From Streptomyces shenzhenensis (GTDB lineage: Bacteria; Actinomycetota; Actinomycetes; Streptomycetales; Streptomycetaceae), in assembly GCF_003688995.1 (NCBI RefSeq), contig NZ_PENI01000001.1:434001-498000 (forward strand): a DNA stretch of 64,000 bases. The letters run 5' to 3'. The notes beneath the pieces are model-generated. The model was not told the DNA's origin. It worked only from the letters and a program-made list of their open reading frames with translations, and did no database searches. The position numbers and the translations under genes are program-made. Positions 1 through 9,500 of the stretch are shown in pieces. How positions within the stretch are numbered: position 1 is the first letter of the stretch; each line of letters begins with the position of its first letter.

Positions 1-69
1 ATGACCACGCTGCTGCGCCCGCCGCGGGAGGGCGCGGCGACGGCTGTCGCGAAGGTGGCGCCGTCATGA
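1..69 (+). CDS. Possible 3' end of an upstream gene
   Basis: Frame 1 is open from the first base to a TGA at 67-69 and encodes 22 residues. The window begins exactly at an ATG, which may be chance, so this is more likely the tail of a longer gene that starts outside the window. It lies 25 bp before the small membrane protein gene at 95 on the same strand. No domain can be read from so short a piece. Confidence 0.25.
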   Translation: MTTLLRPPREGAATAVAKVAPS

Positions 70-94
70 GGCGGACGAGCGGGGGGAGGCACGG

Positions 95-346
95 GTGAAC
101 CGGCCCGAACGGGAGGCCGCGGCACGGCGGATCATGGAACGGGTGCCGTCGCCCCCGGTGCCGCCGGACCTGTACGCGGAGGTCGTACGGCGCGGCGGCC
201 GCATGCTGCGGCGCAGGACCGCCGTCCGGCGCCTGCTGTGGCTGGTCCTGCTCGCCGGGGCCGTCGCCTTCGCCGTCTGGGCGGCGACGGCCCGCCCCTG
301 GGTGGAGCCGCCGTCCCAGACGACTCCACCGCTCACCGGCTGGTGA
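95..346 (+). CDS. Small single-pass membrane protein
   Basis: An 83-residue protein of unknown function. Its first 50 or so residues are charged and Arg-rich, and a hydrophobic segment at about residues 48-66 (WLVLLAGAVAFAVWAA) predicts one membrane span with a positive, cytoplasmic N-terminus and a short Pro-rich outer tail. The GTG start follows a strong purine run GGGGGGAGG at 81-89. Spacing from the preceding frame suggests co-transcription with whatever lies upstream. Small proteins of this shape often accompany sigma factors in Streptomyces, but nothing here proves an anti-sigma role. Confidence 0.6.
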   Translation: MNRPEREAAARRIMERVPSPPVPPDLYAEVVRRGGRMLRRRTAVRRLLWLVLLAGAVAFAVWAATARPWVEPPSQTTPPLTGW

Positions 347-383
347 GCCCGGTCCGGTGAGCCCGGTCCGGTGAGCCCGGTCT
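342..383. repeat. 14-bp tandem repeat, three copies
   Basis: The unit GGTGAGCCCGGTCC occurs at 342-355 and 356-369, with a third copy at 370-383 that differs only in its last base. The first copy contains the stop codon of the small membrane protein, and the last reaches the reverse-strand stop codon of the cystathionine gamma-synthase gene. The 36 bp between the two convergent genes is therefore entirely repeat. Confidence 0.85.
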
Positions 384-1536
384 AGCCCAGGGCCTGCTGG
401 AGGTCTTCCAGGAGGTCGTCGGCGTTCTCGATGCCGACGGAGAGGCGGACGAGGTCGGCCGGGACCTCCAGGGCCGAGCCGGCCGCGGAGGCGTGCGTCA
501 TCCGGCCGGGGTGCTCGATCAGCGACTCGACGCCGCCCAGCGACTCGCCGAGCGTGAACACCTTGGCGCGGTTGCAGACCTCGACGGCCGCCTCCTCGCC
601 GCCCTCGACCTGGAAGGAGATCATGCCGCCGAACGCCCTCATCTGCTTGGCGGCGACCTCGTGACCGGGGTGCTCCGGCAGGCCCGGGTAGAGGACGCGC
701 GTCACGCGCGCGTGCCGGCCGAGCATCTCGGCGATCCTCGTGGCGTTCTCGCTGTGCCGCTCCATGCGCACCGCGAGCGTCTTGGTGCCGCGCAGCACCA
801 GCCACGAGTCGAAGGGGCCGGCGACCGCGCCCATCGCGTTCTGGTGGAACGCGAGTTCCTCGCCCAGTCCTTGGTCGGCCACGATCAGCGCGCCGCCGAC
901 GACGTCCGAGTGGCCGCCCATGTACTTGGTGAGCGAGTGCACCACCACGTCGGCGCCGAGCGCGAGCGGCTGCTGGAGGTAGGGGGTGGCGAAGGTGTTG
1001 TCGACGACGAGCCGCGCGCCCGCGTCGTGGGCGATCTGAGCGACGGCGGCGATGTCGGTGATGCCGAGCAGCGGGTTGGAGGGGGTCTCCACCCAGACGA
1101 CCTTGGTCTTCGGGGTGAGGGCTGCCCGTACCGCGGCGGGGTCGCTGGTGTCGGCGACGGACCATTCCACCCCCCACCGGGAGACGACCTTCGCGAAGAG
1201 ACGGAACGTGCCGCCGTACGCGTCGTTGGGGATGACCACGTGGTCGCCGGGGGTGAGCAGCGTACGCAGCAGGGCGTCCTCGGCGGCCAGGCCGGACGCG
1301 AAGGCGAGGCCGCGGCGGCCGCCCTCCAGCGCGGCGAGGTTCTCCTCCAGGGCGGTCCTGGTGGGGTTGGCGCTGCGGCTGTACTCGTAGCCGCCGCGCA
1401 GACCGCCCACGCCGTCCTGCTTGTAGGTCGAGACCTGGTAGATCGGCGGGACGACCGCGCCGGTGAGGGGATCGGCGGTGTTGCCCGCGTGGATCGCGAG
1501 GGTCTCGAAGTGCTGACTGATGTGCCTGTCGCTCAT
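382..1536 (-). CDS. metB: Cystathionine gamma-synthase, PLP enzyme
   Basis: A 384-residue protein of the Cys/Met metabolism PLP-dependent (trans-sulfuration) family, normal in length. The expected reaction is joining cysteine to an activated homoserine ester to give cystathionine on the route to methionine. Visible features are the tyrosine/arginine phosphate-binding region YEYSRSANPTR near residue 50, the cofactor Asp in VVDNTFATPYL, and the Schiff-base lysine Lys204 in HSLTKYMGG. The frame stays open far upstream, but similarity begins at MSDRHISQHF, so the ATG at 1534-1536 is used as start. Closely related gamma-lyases cannot be fully excluded on sequence alone. No SAM-type riboswitch is evident in the upstream DNA, which is instead full of repeats. 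Confidence 0.85.
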   Translation of the reverse strand: MSDRHISQHFETLAIHAGNTADPLTGAVVPPIYQVSTYKQDGVGGLRGGYEYSRSANPTRTALEENLAALEGGRRGLAFASGLAAEDALLRTLLTPGDHVVIPNDAYGGTFRLFAKVVSRWGVEWSVADTSDPAAVRAALTPKTKVVWVETPSNPLLGITDIAAVAQIAHDAGARLVVDNTFATPYLQQPLALGADVVVHSLTKYMGGHSDVVGGALIVADQGLGEELAFHQNAMGAVAGPFDSWLVLRGTKTLAVRMERHSENATRIAEMLGRHARVTRVLYPGLPEHPGHEVAAKQMRAFGGMISFQVEGGEEAAVEVCNRAKVFTLGESLGGVESLIEHPGRMTHASAAGSALEVPADLVRLSVGIENADDLLEDLQQALG

Positions 1537-2319
1537 GAGCCCCGAGCGTAGTGCGCCCGCGCCCCCACCGCCGGACCACGGCGCGCCCCCACCCGAGCGG
1601 CAGGGTTTTCCCTGCCAACACCAAGACCGGCACAGGCAGACGGCAGGCGACGGACGCCGAACACTGCGGGCAGGCGACAGGCCGCAGTCTGCGGGCGACG
1701 GGCCGCAGGCGGCGAGCCACGAGCAGCAGAGAACAGCCCACGTGCGGCAGGCCGCAGGCCGGTGGCCGCAGGTAGTAAGCGGCGGATGGCAGGCGCCAGG
1801 GCGCGGACCACGGGCGACGGCCAGTGACCCCAGGCCACGAGCCTCGGGCCGTGGGCTACAAACCGCCCGGCTGCGGGCCACAGGCCAGTGGCCGCCGACG
1901 GCAGACTCCGAGCCGCAAGCCACCGGCAGCTGGCAGTTGGCGGCGGACGACAGACGCCAAGGCGCGGACCACGGGCGACGGCCAGTGACCCCAGACCACG
2001 AACCTCGGGCCGTGGGCTACAAACCGCCCGGCTGCGGGCCACAGGCCGGTGACCGCCGACGGCAGACTCCGAGCCGCAAGCCACCGGCAGTTGGCGGCGG
2101 ACGACAGACGCCAAGGCACGGATGATGCCACGGGCGGCAGGCCGCGAGACTTGGGCTGCGAGCGGTAAGCGGCGGATGACGGTCCTCGAAGTCACGGACG
2201 TCAGGCCGCGCACCGCACGTCGGTGGCGGTGGGGCGTGGGCCATGGGGTGTTGTGGGGGTTTTCCACAGGGGGGTGGGTGGGTTGGCCAATTGTCGGGCG
2301 GGTCTGGTTCGCTTGAGGC
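1537..2319. repeat. Repeat-filled intergenic gap with 161-bp tandem units
   Basis: A 783-bp stretch with no credible gene. The clearest structure is a tandem repeat of period 161 bp: the block starting GCGCGGACCACGGGCGACGG at 1801 recurs at 1962 with few changes, and a third, partial copy begins near 2100 (ACGACAGACGCCAAGG). The 1620-1780 part is a more decayed mixture of the same GGCCGCAGGC and CGGGCCACAGGCC words. Reading frames stay open through it only because it lacks A/T-rich stop codons. The last 100 bp, with a T-rich run near 2255-2310, probably carries the promoter of the gene at 2320. Confidence 0.8.
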
Positions 2320-3438
2320 ATGGCGATTCTCTGGGTCCTTATGGCGCTGCTCACGCTGAGCTTCGTGGTGATCCCGCTCCTGCGGCGCAGGCGCGGGGTG
2401 ATCGAGCGCGTCTCACCGGACCACCCGGACGCGGCGGACCCGGCGAACTACGGCTTCGTGCGCGAGGAGGACCTGGACATCCGGATGCCCGGACCCGACC
2501 AGGACCTCCTCGACGTCCTCGACCTGGTGCAGCGCACCCAGGACTACCGGGCGGCCGCCCAGCTGCTGGCCGGCACGGAGGCGGCGGGCGAGCTGCGCTG
2601 GCAGCGGGTCCAGGCGTTCGCGGGCGCGGCGGCGCTGGAGCTGCAGCAGCGGCCGGGCGGGGTCAGCGAGACCCCGGGCGGCCAGTGGCTGCGCGTGTGG
2701 CGGGCCGAGCAGCCGAAGGACGCGGGCGGCGCCGCGGTGCACGCGGAGTTCCTGGTGCAGCAGGCGTGGCGCACGTCCACGCGGGGCACCGACGACTTCC
2801 GGATCATCATGGAGGAGGCCAAGGACGCCTGCGGGCAGGCGGCCCTGCTGGCGCCCGGCGACCCGATCCCGTACATCATCGAGCTGTCGGTGGCCCGCGG
2901 ACTGGCGTATCCGCGGGAGGAGTTCGAGCAGCTGTGGCTGAAGATCCTGGACCGCGCCCCGGCCCACATGGGCGCCCACCTCGCGGCCCTGCACTACTGG
3001 TGCGAGAAGTGGCACGGCTCGCGTGAGCTGGCGTACTCCTTCGCCGAGGCCGCCGCGGCCCGCGCCCCGCAGGGTTCCCTGCTGGCCGCCATGCCCCTGT
3101 TCGCGGTCTTCGAGCACCTCCCCGAGGTGAACCTGGTCAGCGGCTTCTATCAGAGCGAGGTCGTCACGAAGGCGATGCACGGCGCGCTGTACGCGGTGCA
3201 CGCGGCCCGCCCCGACGACCCGATGCTGGCCCATGTCCGCCATCTGCTGGTCTTCTTCCTGGTCCGCGCCGAGCGCTGGGCGGAGGCCATGAACGAGTTG
3301 GTGCACGTCGACGGTCATGTCGGCGCGCTGCCGTGGACGCTGTCCGCCGATCCGGCCGCGGAGTTCGCCGTCTACCGCGCCCTGGCGGTGGCGGGGTTCG
3401 AGGCGAACGGCGGCAGCCCGGCGTCGCTGCCGAACTGA
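2320..3438 (+). CDS. Membrane-anchored conserved protein, DUF4034-like
   Basis: A 372-residue protein of unknown function. Residues 2-22 form one membrane span followed by an RRRRG stop-transfer run, so the rest is probably cytoplasmic. The remainder is helical with TPR-like character, including the pattern RAERWAEAMNELVHVDGHVG near the C-terminus. It resembles the DUF4034 group by memory of its conserved segments (AHMGAHLAALHYWCEKWHG). The start is the ATG at 2320. It stands alone between the repeat region and a convergent pseudogene. Confidence 0.7.
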   Translation: MAILWVLMALLTLSFVVIPLLRRRRGVIERVSPDHPDAADPANYGFVREEDLDIRMPGPDQDLLDVLDLVQRTQDYRAAAQLLAGTEAAGELRWQRVQAFAGAAALELQQRPGGVSETPGGQWLRVWRAEQPKDAGGAAVHAEFLVQQAWRTSTRGTDDFRIIMEEAKDACGQAALLAPGDPIPYIIELSVARGLAYPREEFEQLWLKILDRAPAHMGAHLAALHYWCEKWHGSRELAYSFAEAAAARAPQGSLLAAMPLFAVFEHLPEVNLVSGFYQSEVVTKAMHGALYAVHAARPDDPMLAHVRHLLVFFLVRAERWAEAMNELVHVDGHVGALPWTLSADPAAEFAVYRALAVAGFEANGGSPASLPN

Positions 3439-3443
3439 CCTCC

Positions 3444-3473
3444 CCGGGCCGGGAGTTCTCTTTCCGGGCCCGG
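3444..3473. terminator. Weak hairpin between convergent genes
   Basis: CCGGGCC at 3444-3450 pairs with GGCCCGG at 3467-3473 around a loop containing a short T run. It lies just after the stop of the gene at 2320-3438 and just past the reverse-strand pseudogene. Confidence 0.4.
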
Positions 3474-3497
3474 TGCAGCCGGTCGGCGGTCATGTCG

Positions 3498-3860
3498 TCA
3501 GCCCAGGCGTTCCGTCAGGAAGTCCTCCCAGGTGCGCTTGCCCGGCTGTGCGCCCTCCAGGGCGAGGTTGGTGCCGGGCCGCCACCTCGCGGGAGTCGAC
3601 CGGTTGCAGGCGCACGCCGCCGGGGAACGGCAGGACGGGCAGCGGGACCCGGTCCGCGCCGATGACCGAGATGTACACGAGGTGCCGTACCCCGGCCGCC
3701 GCGTCGTCGCCCTTGGGGCCGCCCGCCAGGTGCAGCACCGTCCGGGCGCCGGCCACCGCCGCCTCGATTCCCTCACCGGCCAGCAGGTCGCCGGTGACGT
3801 AGCTGATGCCGTCCGCGGCCGGGCGGGGCCTGCGGTTGAGCGGCGCCCAGCCGACGGCCG
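3498..3860 (-). pseudogene. Decayed NmrA-like NAD(P)-binding protein
   Basis: The reverse strand holds fragments of an atypical SDR/NmrA-family protein but no intact gene. In order they are a piece reading LNRRPRPAADGISYVTGDLL, then GARTVLHLAGGPKGDD, GVRHLVYISVIGADRVP, LPVLPFPGGVRLQPVDSRE, and in a different frame NLALEGAQPGKRTWEDFL ending at the stop at 3498-3500. Compared with full-length family members the Rossmann GxxGxxG start is gone. About ten residues are missing after GDD, roughly 40 after ADRVP, and a segment plus a frameshift after VDSRE. Each loss joins otherwise well preserved blocks, so decay went by deletion rather than point mutation. It sits directly downstream of the VOC gene. 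Confidence 0.75.
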
Positions 3861-3879
3861 TCCGGTTTCCTCGCCCGGC

Positions 3880-4263
3880 TCAGGCTCCGCTGCCATACGG
3901 CCGGGTGAGGATCTCGAGGTTGTGGCCGTTGGGGTCCTCGAAGTACGTGCCGCGGCCGCCGTCGTTGGTGTTGATCTCCCCGGGGTGGCGGTGCATCGGG
4001 TCGGCCCAGAAGGTGAGTCCGGCGTCCCCGATGCGGGCGAATATCGCGTCGAAGTCGTCCTCGGAGACAAGGAACGCGTAGTGCTGGGGGCTGATGGTGC
4101 CGGACGCCTCCATGTAGTCCAGGGTCACGCCGTTGGGTATCTCGACGGGCGCGAACGGGCCGAAGTCCGGGCTCACTCGGAGCCCCAGGATGTCGGCGAG
4201 GAACTTGGCCGAGGCCTGTTTGTCCCGCGCGGCCACGATGGTGTGGTTCAGATTCACGGTCAT
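3880..4263 (-). CDS. VOC-family (glyoxalase/bleomycin-resistance-like) protein
   Basis: A 127-residue protein of the vicinal oxygen chelate superfamily, the usual size for a one-module-pair member. The N-terminus MTVNLNHTIVAARDK and the C-terminal block YFEDPNGHNLEILTRP are typical, with the DPNGHNLE segment carrying family metal-ligand positions. The substrate cannot be read from sequence: ring-cleavage dioxygenase, glyoxalase and drug-binding proteins share this fold. The start ATG at 4261-4263 follows an excellent GAGGAGG ribosome site. An iron-box-like palindrome 41-59 bp upstream suggests regulation by DmdR/IdeR, which is unusual for this family. Confidence 0.8.
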   Translation of the reverse strand: MTVNLNHTIVAARDKQASAKFLADILGLRVSPDFGPFAPVEIPNGVTLDYMEASGTISPQHYAFLVSEDDFDAIFARIGDAGLTFWADPMHRHPGEINTNDGGRGTYFEDPNGHNLEILTRPYGSGA

Positions 4264-4303
4264 CGTAGGAACCTCCTCCTCACCAACATACTCCGGCGTA
4301 AAT

Positions 4304-4322
4304 TTAGATAAGCCTTACCTAA
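4304..4322 (-). promoter_or_regulatory. Iron box (DmdR/IdeR operator) of the VOC gene
   Basis: On the minus strand the 19 bases read TTAGGTAAGGCTTATCTAA, matching 16 of 19 positions of the actinobacterial iron-box consensus TTAGGTTAGGCTAACCTAA. The site is centred about 50 bp before the VOC start codon and lies just past the stop of the upstream alcohol dehydrogenase gene. Iron-replete repression of the VOC gene is the expected effect; this is inference from the motif. Confidence 0.7.
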
Positions 4323-4334
4323 ACGAGGATGGGA

Positions 4335-5375
4335 TCAGATGGTGGTGGCGTCGATCACGAACCGGTACCGCACATCGCTGACCAGGACGCGCTCGTACGC
4401 CTCGTTGATCTCGTCGGCGCGGATCAGTTCGATCTCGGCGCCCAGGCCGTGCTCGGCGCAGAAGTCGAGCATCTCCTGGGTCTCCGGGATGCCGCCGATG
4501 TTGGAGCTGGTCACCGAGCGGCGGTTGCCGAACAGCGAGGACAGCGTGATCTCGACCGGCTCCTCGGGCAGGCCCACGTTCACCATGGCGCCGCCGGTGC
4601 GCAACAGGGCCAGGAACGGGGCGAAGTCGAACGGCGCGGAGACCGTGTTCAGGATGACGTCGAAGGTGCCCTTCAGCTTCTCGAAGGTCTCCGGGTCGCT
4701 GGTGGCGTGGTAGTGGTCGGCGCCCAGCCGGCGGCCGTCGTCCTGCTTGCGCAGGGACTGCGACAGGACGGTGACCTCGGCGCCCAGCGCGTGCGCGATC
4801 TTGACGCCCATGTGGCCGAGACCGCCGAAGCCGACGACGGCGACCTTCTTGCCGGGGCCGACGTTCCAGTGCCTGAGCGGGGAGTACGTGGTGATGCCCG
4901 CGCACAGCAGGGGCGCGGCCACGTCCAGGGAGAGGCCGTCGGGGATGCGGACGACGTAGTTCTCGTCGACCACGATCTTCTCCGAGTAGCCCCCGTAGGT
5001 GGGCTCGCCGTCCTTGTCGACGTCGTTGTACGTCCAGGTCGGCCGCTTGACGCAGTACTGCTGCAGGCCGGCCCTGCAGTTGTCGCACGCGCGGCACGAG
5101 TCGACCATGCAGCCGACACCCACGCGGTCGCCGACGGCGTACTTCGTGACACCGGGGCCGACCTCCGAGACGACACCGGCGATCTCGTGGCCTGGCACCA
5201 TCGGGAAGATCGCGGTGCCCCAGCCCTCGCGGGCCTGGTGGATGTCGGAATGGCAGATGCCGGCGAACTTGACGTCGATCAGGACGTCGAACTCACCGAC
5301 GGCGCGCCGTTCGATCGTGGTCCGCTCCAGGGGGGCCTTGGCGGCGGGCGCGGCGTACGCAGCAACAGTGGTCAT
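4335..5375 (-). CDS. Zinc-dependent NAD(P)-linked alcohol dehydrogenase
   Basis: A 346-residue medium-chain dehydrogenase of the cinnamyl-alcohol/YahK type. The catalytic zinc region is present (CHSDIH near residue 40, GHEIAGVV at 62-69), as is the structural-zinc cysteine cluster [15 protein letters not shown] near residue 95 and the dinucleotide motif [18 protein letters not shown] near 180. It should interconvert an aldehyde and its alcohol in the cytoplasm; family members prefer NADPH and broad aldehyde substrates. It is divergent from the XRE regulator at 5556, with 180 bp between start codons, so that regulator is its natural candidate controller. Confidence 0.85.
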   Translation of the reverse strand: MTTVAAYAAPAAKAPLERTTIERRAVGEFDVLIDVKFAGICHSDIHQAREGWGTAIFPMVPGHEIAGVVSEVGPGVTKYAVGDRVGVGCMVDSCRACDNCRAGLQQYCVKRPTWTYNDVDKDGEPTYGGYSEKIVVDENYVVRIPDGLSLDVAAPLLCAGITTYSPLRHWNVGPGKKVAVVGFGGLGHMGVKIAHALGAEVTVLSQSLRKQDDGRRLGADHYHATSDPETFEKLKGTFDVILNTVSAPFDFAPFLALLRTGGAMVNVGLPEEPVEITLSSLFGNRRSVTSSNIGGIPETQEMLDFCAEHGLGAEIELIRADEINEAYERVLVSDVRYRFVIDATTI

Positions 5376-5555
5376 GCCGTGGTTCTCCTAGCGAGGGGGG
5401 TGTGCCCGGCTGCCTTCCGACCGGGTACGGCGTCCAGCGTGCCGTGCCGGCGGACGGCCGCCCAGGTCACGCTTCGGCCTACGACCGGCGTTCCTACCAC
5501 TGGCGGGGACAGGCTCACCTGCGTACGACCACGGATTACCGCCGATACTGGGCCC

Positions 5556-6449
5556 ATGGACGTACAGCCCGATTCCGCAGGCCGTCCGCTGGACCGGCGT
5601 GCCGAGCTCAGCGAGTTCCTGCGCAGCAGGCGGGCCCGGCTCAAGCCGCAGGACGTGGGGCTGCCGGACTTCGGCCGGCACCGCCGGGTCCCCGGGCTGC
5701 GCCGCGAGGAGCTGGCCCAGCTGGCCGGGGTGTCGGTGGCGTACTACACCCGGCTGGAGCAGGGCAACGGGCGGAACGTCTCGGCGGAGGTGCTGGACGC
5801 GATCGCCCGGGCGCTGCGGCTCGACGACGCCGAGCAGGCGCATCTGACGCACCTCGCCAAGGGGAAGCAGCACAAGAAGAAGGCGCTGGGGCGGGCCCAG
5901 CAGGTGCGGACCTCGCTGGCCCAGCTGCTGGACACGATGGACGGCGTTCCGGCGTACGTCGTGGGGCGGCGCTCGGAGATCCTGGCGTGGAACCGGATGG
6001 CGGCGGCGGTCTTCGGGGACTGGGCCGAGCTGCCGGCGGGCGAGCGCAACTGGGCCCGGCTGGTGTTCCTGCGGCCCGACTACCGGGATCTGTTCGTCGA
6101 CTGGGAGCAGAAGGCGATCGACATCGTGTGCACCCTGCGCATGGACGCGGGCTGCTATCCCGACGATCCGCGGCTGTCCGCGCTGGTCGGCGAGTTGTCC
6201 GTGAAGAGCGCGGACTTCCGGCGGCTGTGGGCGACGCACGACGTCAAGGAGAAGACCCATGGCGTCAAGCGGCTGCACCATCCGCTGGTCGGGGAGCTGT
6301 CGCTGAGCTTCGAGACGTTCAAGGTGCCCGGCGACGGCGACCAGTCGATGGTCGCCTATCACGCGGAACCGGACTCCGCGTCGGCGGACGGGCTGCGCCT
6401 GCTGGACAGCTGGGGCCGGGACGCCACCCGCGTGCCGTCGTCGCCGTGA
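5556..6449 (+). CDS. XRE-family transcriptional regulator with MmyB-like domain
   Basis: A 297-residue DNA-binding protein. The N-terminal helix-turn-helix (residues about 35-95) includes RVPGLRREELAQLAGVSVAY and the recognition stretch YYTRLEQGNGRNVS. The C-terminal two thirds match the MmyB-like ligand-binding region (AWNRMAAAVFGDW, LVFLRPDYRDLF), usual for actinobacterial members near oxidoreductase genes. The ATG at 5556 has no ribosome site; a -10-like GATACT lies 7 bp before it, so the transcript may be leaderless. Divergence from the alcohol dehydrogenase suggests that this protein controls that gene, possibly in response to a fatty acid or aldehyde. Confidence 0.85.
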   Translation: MDVQPDSAGRPLDRRAELSEFLRSRRARLKPQDVGLPDFGRHRRVPGLRREELAQLAGVSVAYYTRLEQGNGRNVSAEVLDAIARALRLDDAEQAHLTHLAKGKQHKKKALGRAQQVRTSLAQLLDTMDGVPAYVVGRRSEILAWNRMAAAVFGDWAELPAGERNWARLVFLRPDYRDLFVDWEQKAIDIVCTLRMDAGCYPDDPRLSALVGELSVKSADFRRLWATHDVKEKTHGVKRLHHPLVGELSLSFETFKVPGDGDQSMVAYHAEPDSASADGLRLLDSWGRDATRVPSSP

Positions 6450-6457
6450 CAGCACGC

Positions 6458-6490
6458 AGGGGCATGACGGACCGGGTCCGCCATGCCCCT
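6458..6490. terminator. Bidirectional hairpin terminator
   Basis: AGGGGCATG...CATGCCCCT with the inner arms CGGACC/GGTCCG forms an almost perfect 15-pair stem with one internal mismatch and a tiny loop. It sits between the convergent XRE and subtilase genes. Confidence 0.8.
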
Positions 6491-6501
6491 GGTGGGTGCG
6501 G

Positions 6502-9500
6502 CTACTTGGCGTAGTACGCGTTGTAGATCGAGATCGTCGACTTGTTGCCCTTCTTGTCGGCGATCTTGGCGTGGAAGGAGACGGCCTTGCCCTTGGCCGG
6601 GTTCTTCACGGTGATCTTGCCGTGCTTGACGTCGACCTTCTTCCAGGTCTTGCCGTAGTCGTACGACACGTACACCGTCAGGGACTTCAGGTTGCGGCCC
6701 GCGGCCGCGCCCTCGACGGTGACCGGGAAGGTGACCTTCTGGCCTGCCTTGACCCGGCTGTCGAGGCCGGTCTTGGCGTTGAAGCGGACGGTGGAGGCCG
6801 GGAGCTTGGCCGTGTTGCCGCCGGTCGGCTTCTTCGAGCGGAAGGTGAAGCTCGCGTCGATCCGCGTGGAGGCGGCGGCGACCTTGACGCTCCGCTTGAC
6901 CGAGGTGGTCAGCTTGTACGCGGCGTCACCGGAGGGCACCTTGAAGGCCTTCTGGCCGAACAGCGGGTCGTTGTTGGAGCCCACCTTGGTGCTGCCCTTG
7001 TACAGGGTCGTGGTCACCGAGGTGAAGTCCGAGGAACCGGCGTGCTTGGCGGCGTCCGCGAACAGCGGCACCAGACCGTAGATCTGGTTGCCGTCGCGGA
7101 ACAGGCCGAACTCGGAGTTGAGGTGCGGCCCGAACACCGCTGTGTTGACGGTCTTCGAGTAGCTCTGGCCGGCCTTGAAGGTCTGCGGCGCGCCCAGCGT
7201 GTAGTACGCCTCGGTGACCGGGAAGCCGTCCGCGTCGACGCCGTTCTGCTGCTCGAACTCCAGCTCCCACCGCGCGCCGCCCTGCGTGGACAGGTGCAGG
7301 GTGCGGGTGCCCGGGAGGGACTGCGGGATGCCGATGGAGGTGGCGCCGGAGCCGCCGGGCAGCCAGCCGTACGCGCTGAGCACGCCCTTCTTGCCGCTCG
7401 CCGCCGCCCCCATGCCGACCTTCACCTTGGCCAGCTCGGAGGCCTTGTAGTGCTTGGTGTAGCCGGTGGCGAGCTGCTTGACCGAGCCGCCGCGGGTGAT
7501 GTCGTACTGCTCCTTGGCGCCCTTGGTCCAGTGCCCGTCCCACTGCTGGTACAGCGAGCCGTCGGTGAGCTGCGGGCCGAGACCGGCGGTGCGGAAGTTC
7601 TCGTACGTCTCCAGGAACCAGCCGTAGCCGTAGAAGCCGTCGCCCACCTGGACGTCGAACTCGGGCATGGCGAACTCGGACTTGGCGGCGGCGTCGGGGA
7701 CGGTGATGTCCACCGGCTTGGCCTTGCGCGCGTCCACCGTGATCGTCTGGTTCTTGGTGACGCTCAGCTTCGGCTGCGCGATCCAGTCGATGCCCTTGGT
7801 GGCGTCCTCCGGGTCGCCGTAGACCGCGGAGTTGAAGATGTACGTGCCCTTGGGCGCGCGTACCTTCACCGTGCCGGACGGGTCGTACGGGGCGAGCCCC
7901 GTGTCCTTGGCCAGGCCCGAGACACCGGTCAGGTCGACGTCGTAGTACGGGGCCGGCTTGCCGTCCCGCCCGATGAACTTCAGGGTGAGGTCGTACGACT
8001 CGACCTCGCGCTGCACCGCGGCGGCCGTGCGCACGCTCTGCCCGCCGCCGGTCGCCGTCACATACGCCGAGTAGGCGCCGTCGAGGGTGCCGCCCAGCCG
8101 GGTGTCGGCGGTGAGGTCGACGGAGGCCGTGCCGCCCGCGGGGACGGTCACCTCGGCCGCGCCGAGCGTGAAGAAGCCCGCCGGGGCCGCCTGGCCCTTG
8201 GGGTTGGTGGCGGTGGCGGCGAGGTCGAGCGTGACGTCCTTGTCGCCGAGGTTGCGGTACGTCAGCTGCTTGGTGACCGGCTGGTCGTCGGTGTGCGGCC
8301 ACTGCTGGGTGCCGAAGCTCACCGACACCGGTTCGGCGATCACGGACTGCTTGATGGCCTTGTCGACCTGGATACGGCCCGAGCCCTGCTGGAACGGCGT
8401 GTACTTGCCGCCCTTGGTGGAGGCCGTCAGGGCGCCCTTCAGCTCGGCGTAGCCCCAGTCGGGGTGCTGCTGCTTGAGGAGCGCGGCGGCGCCCGCGACA
8501 TGCGGGGTGGCCATCGACGTACCGGAGATGGTCAGGTAGCCGGGCGGGTTCTGGCCGACCTCCTGGTCGATGACGCTGCCCGGGGCCGCGGCGGCGGTGA
8601 TGTCGACGCCGGGCGCCGTGACGTCCGGCTTGATGGCGCCGTCGCCGTTGCGCGGCCCGGTGGAGGAGAAGTCGGCCAGGGCGTCCTTGTCGTCGACGGC
8701 GCCGACGGTGAGCGCGGCGTCCGCGCTGCCCGGCGAACCGACCGACTGGGGGCCCTCGTTGCCCGCGGCGATCGCGAACAGGATGCCCTTCTCCGCGGAG
8801 AGCTTGTTGACCTCGGCCTCGAGCGGGTCGATCTCGGGGGTGTCGTAACCGCCGAGGCTCAGGTTGATGACGTCGGCGCCCTGCTGGGCCGCCCACTCCA
8901 TGCCGGCGAGGATGCCGGAGTCGTCACCGAAGCCGGAGTCGTCGAGCACCTTGCCGTTGAGGATCTCGGCGCCGGGGGCGACGCCCTTGTACTTGCCGCC
9001 CGACTTCGCGCCGGTGCCGGCCGCGATGGAGGCGACGTGCGTGCCGTGGCCGAAGTGGTCGGTGGCGTCGGCGGCCCGGGTGAAGTTCTTCGACTCGACG
9101 ACCTGGTTCTTCAGGTCCGGGTGGGTCGCGTCGACGCCGGTGTCGAGGACGGCGATCTTGACGCCCTTGCCGGTGTAGCCGGCCGCCCACGCGGTCGGGG
9201 CGCCGATCTGCGGCACGGACTTGTCGAGGCTGGCCTTGCGGACGCCGTCGAGCCAGACGTGCGCGATGCCGGAGGCGGACCGGTCGCCGTCGGTGACGGC
9301 GTCCCACAGCGCCGGGGTGTCGTCGGCCGGGGCCTGCACCGCGTCCGCGTTGAGGGACTTCAGGCTGTGCCGCAGGGTGCCCGCGTCACGGACGTCGGCC
9401 TTGGCCGCGGTGGCCGCGCCGCGGTAGCCGACGATCACCTTCAGGCCGTTGCGCTGCGCCTTGCGGGTGGTGGACTTGTTGAGTTCGGTGACGTCGAACA

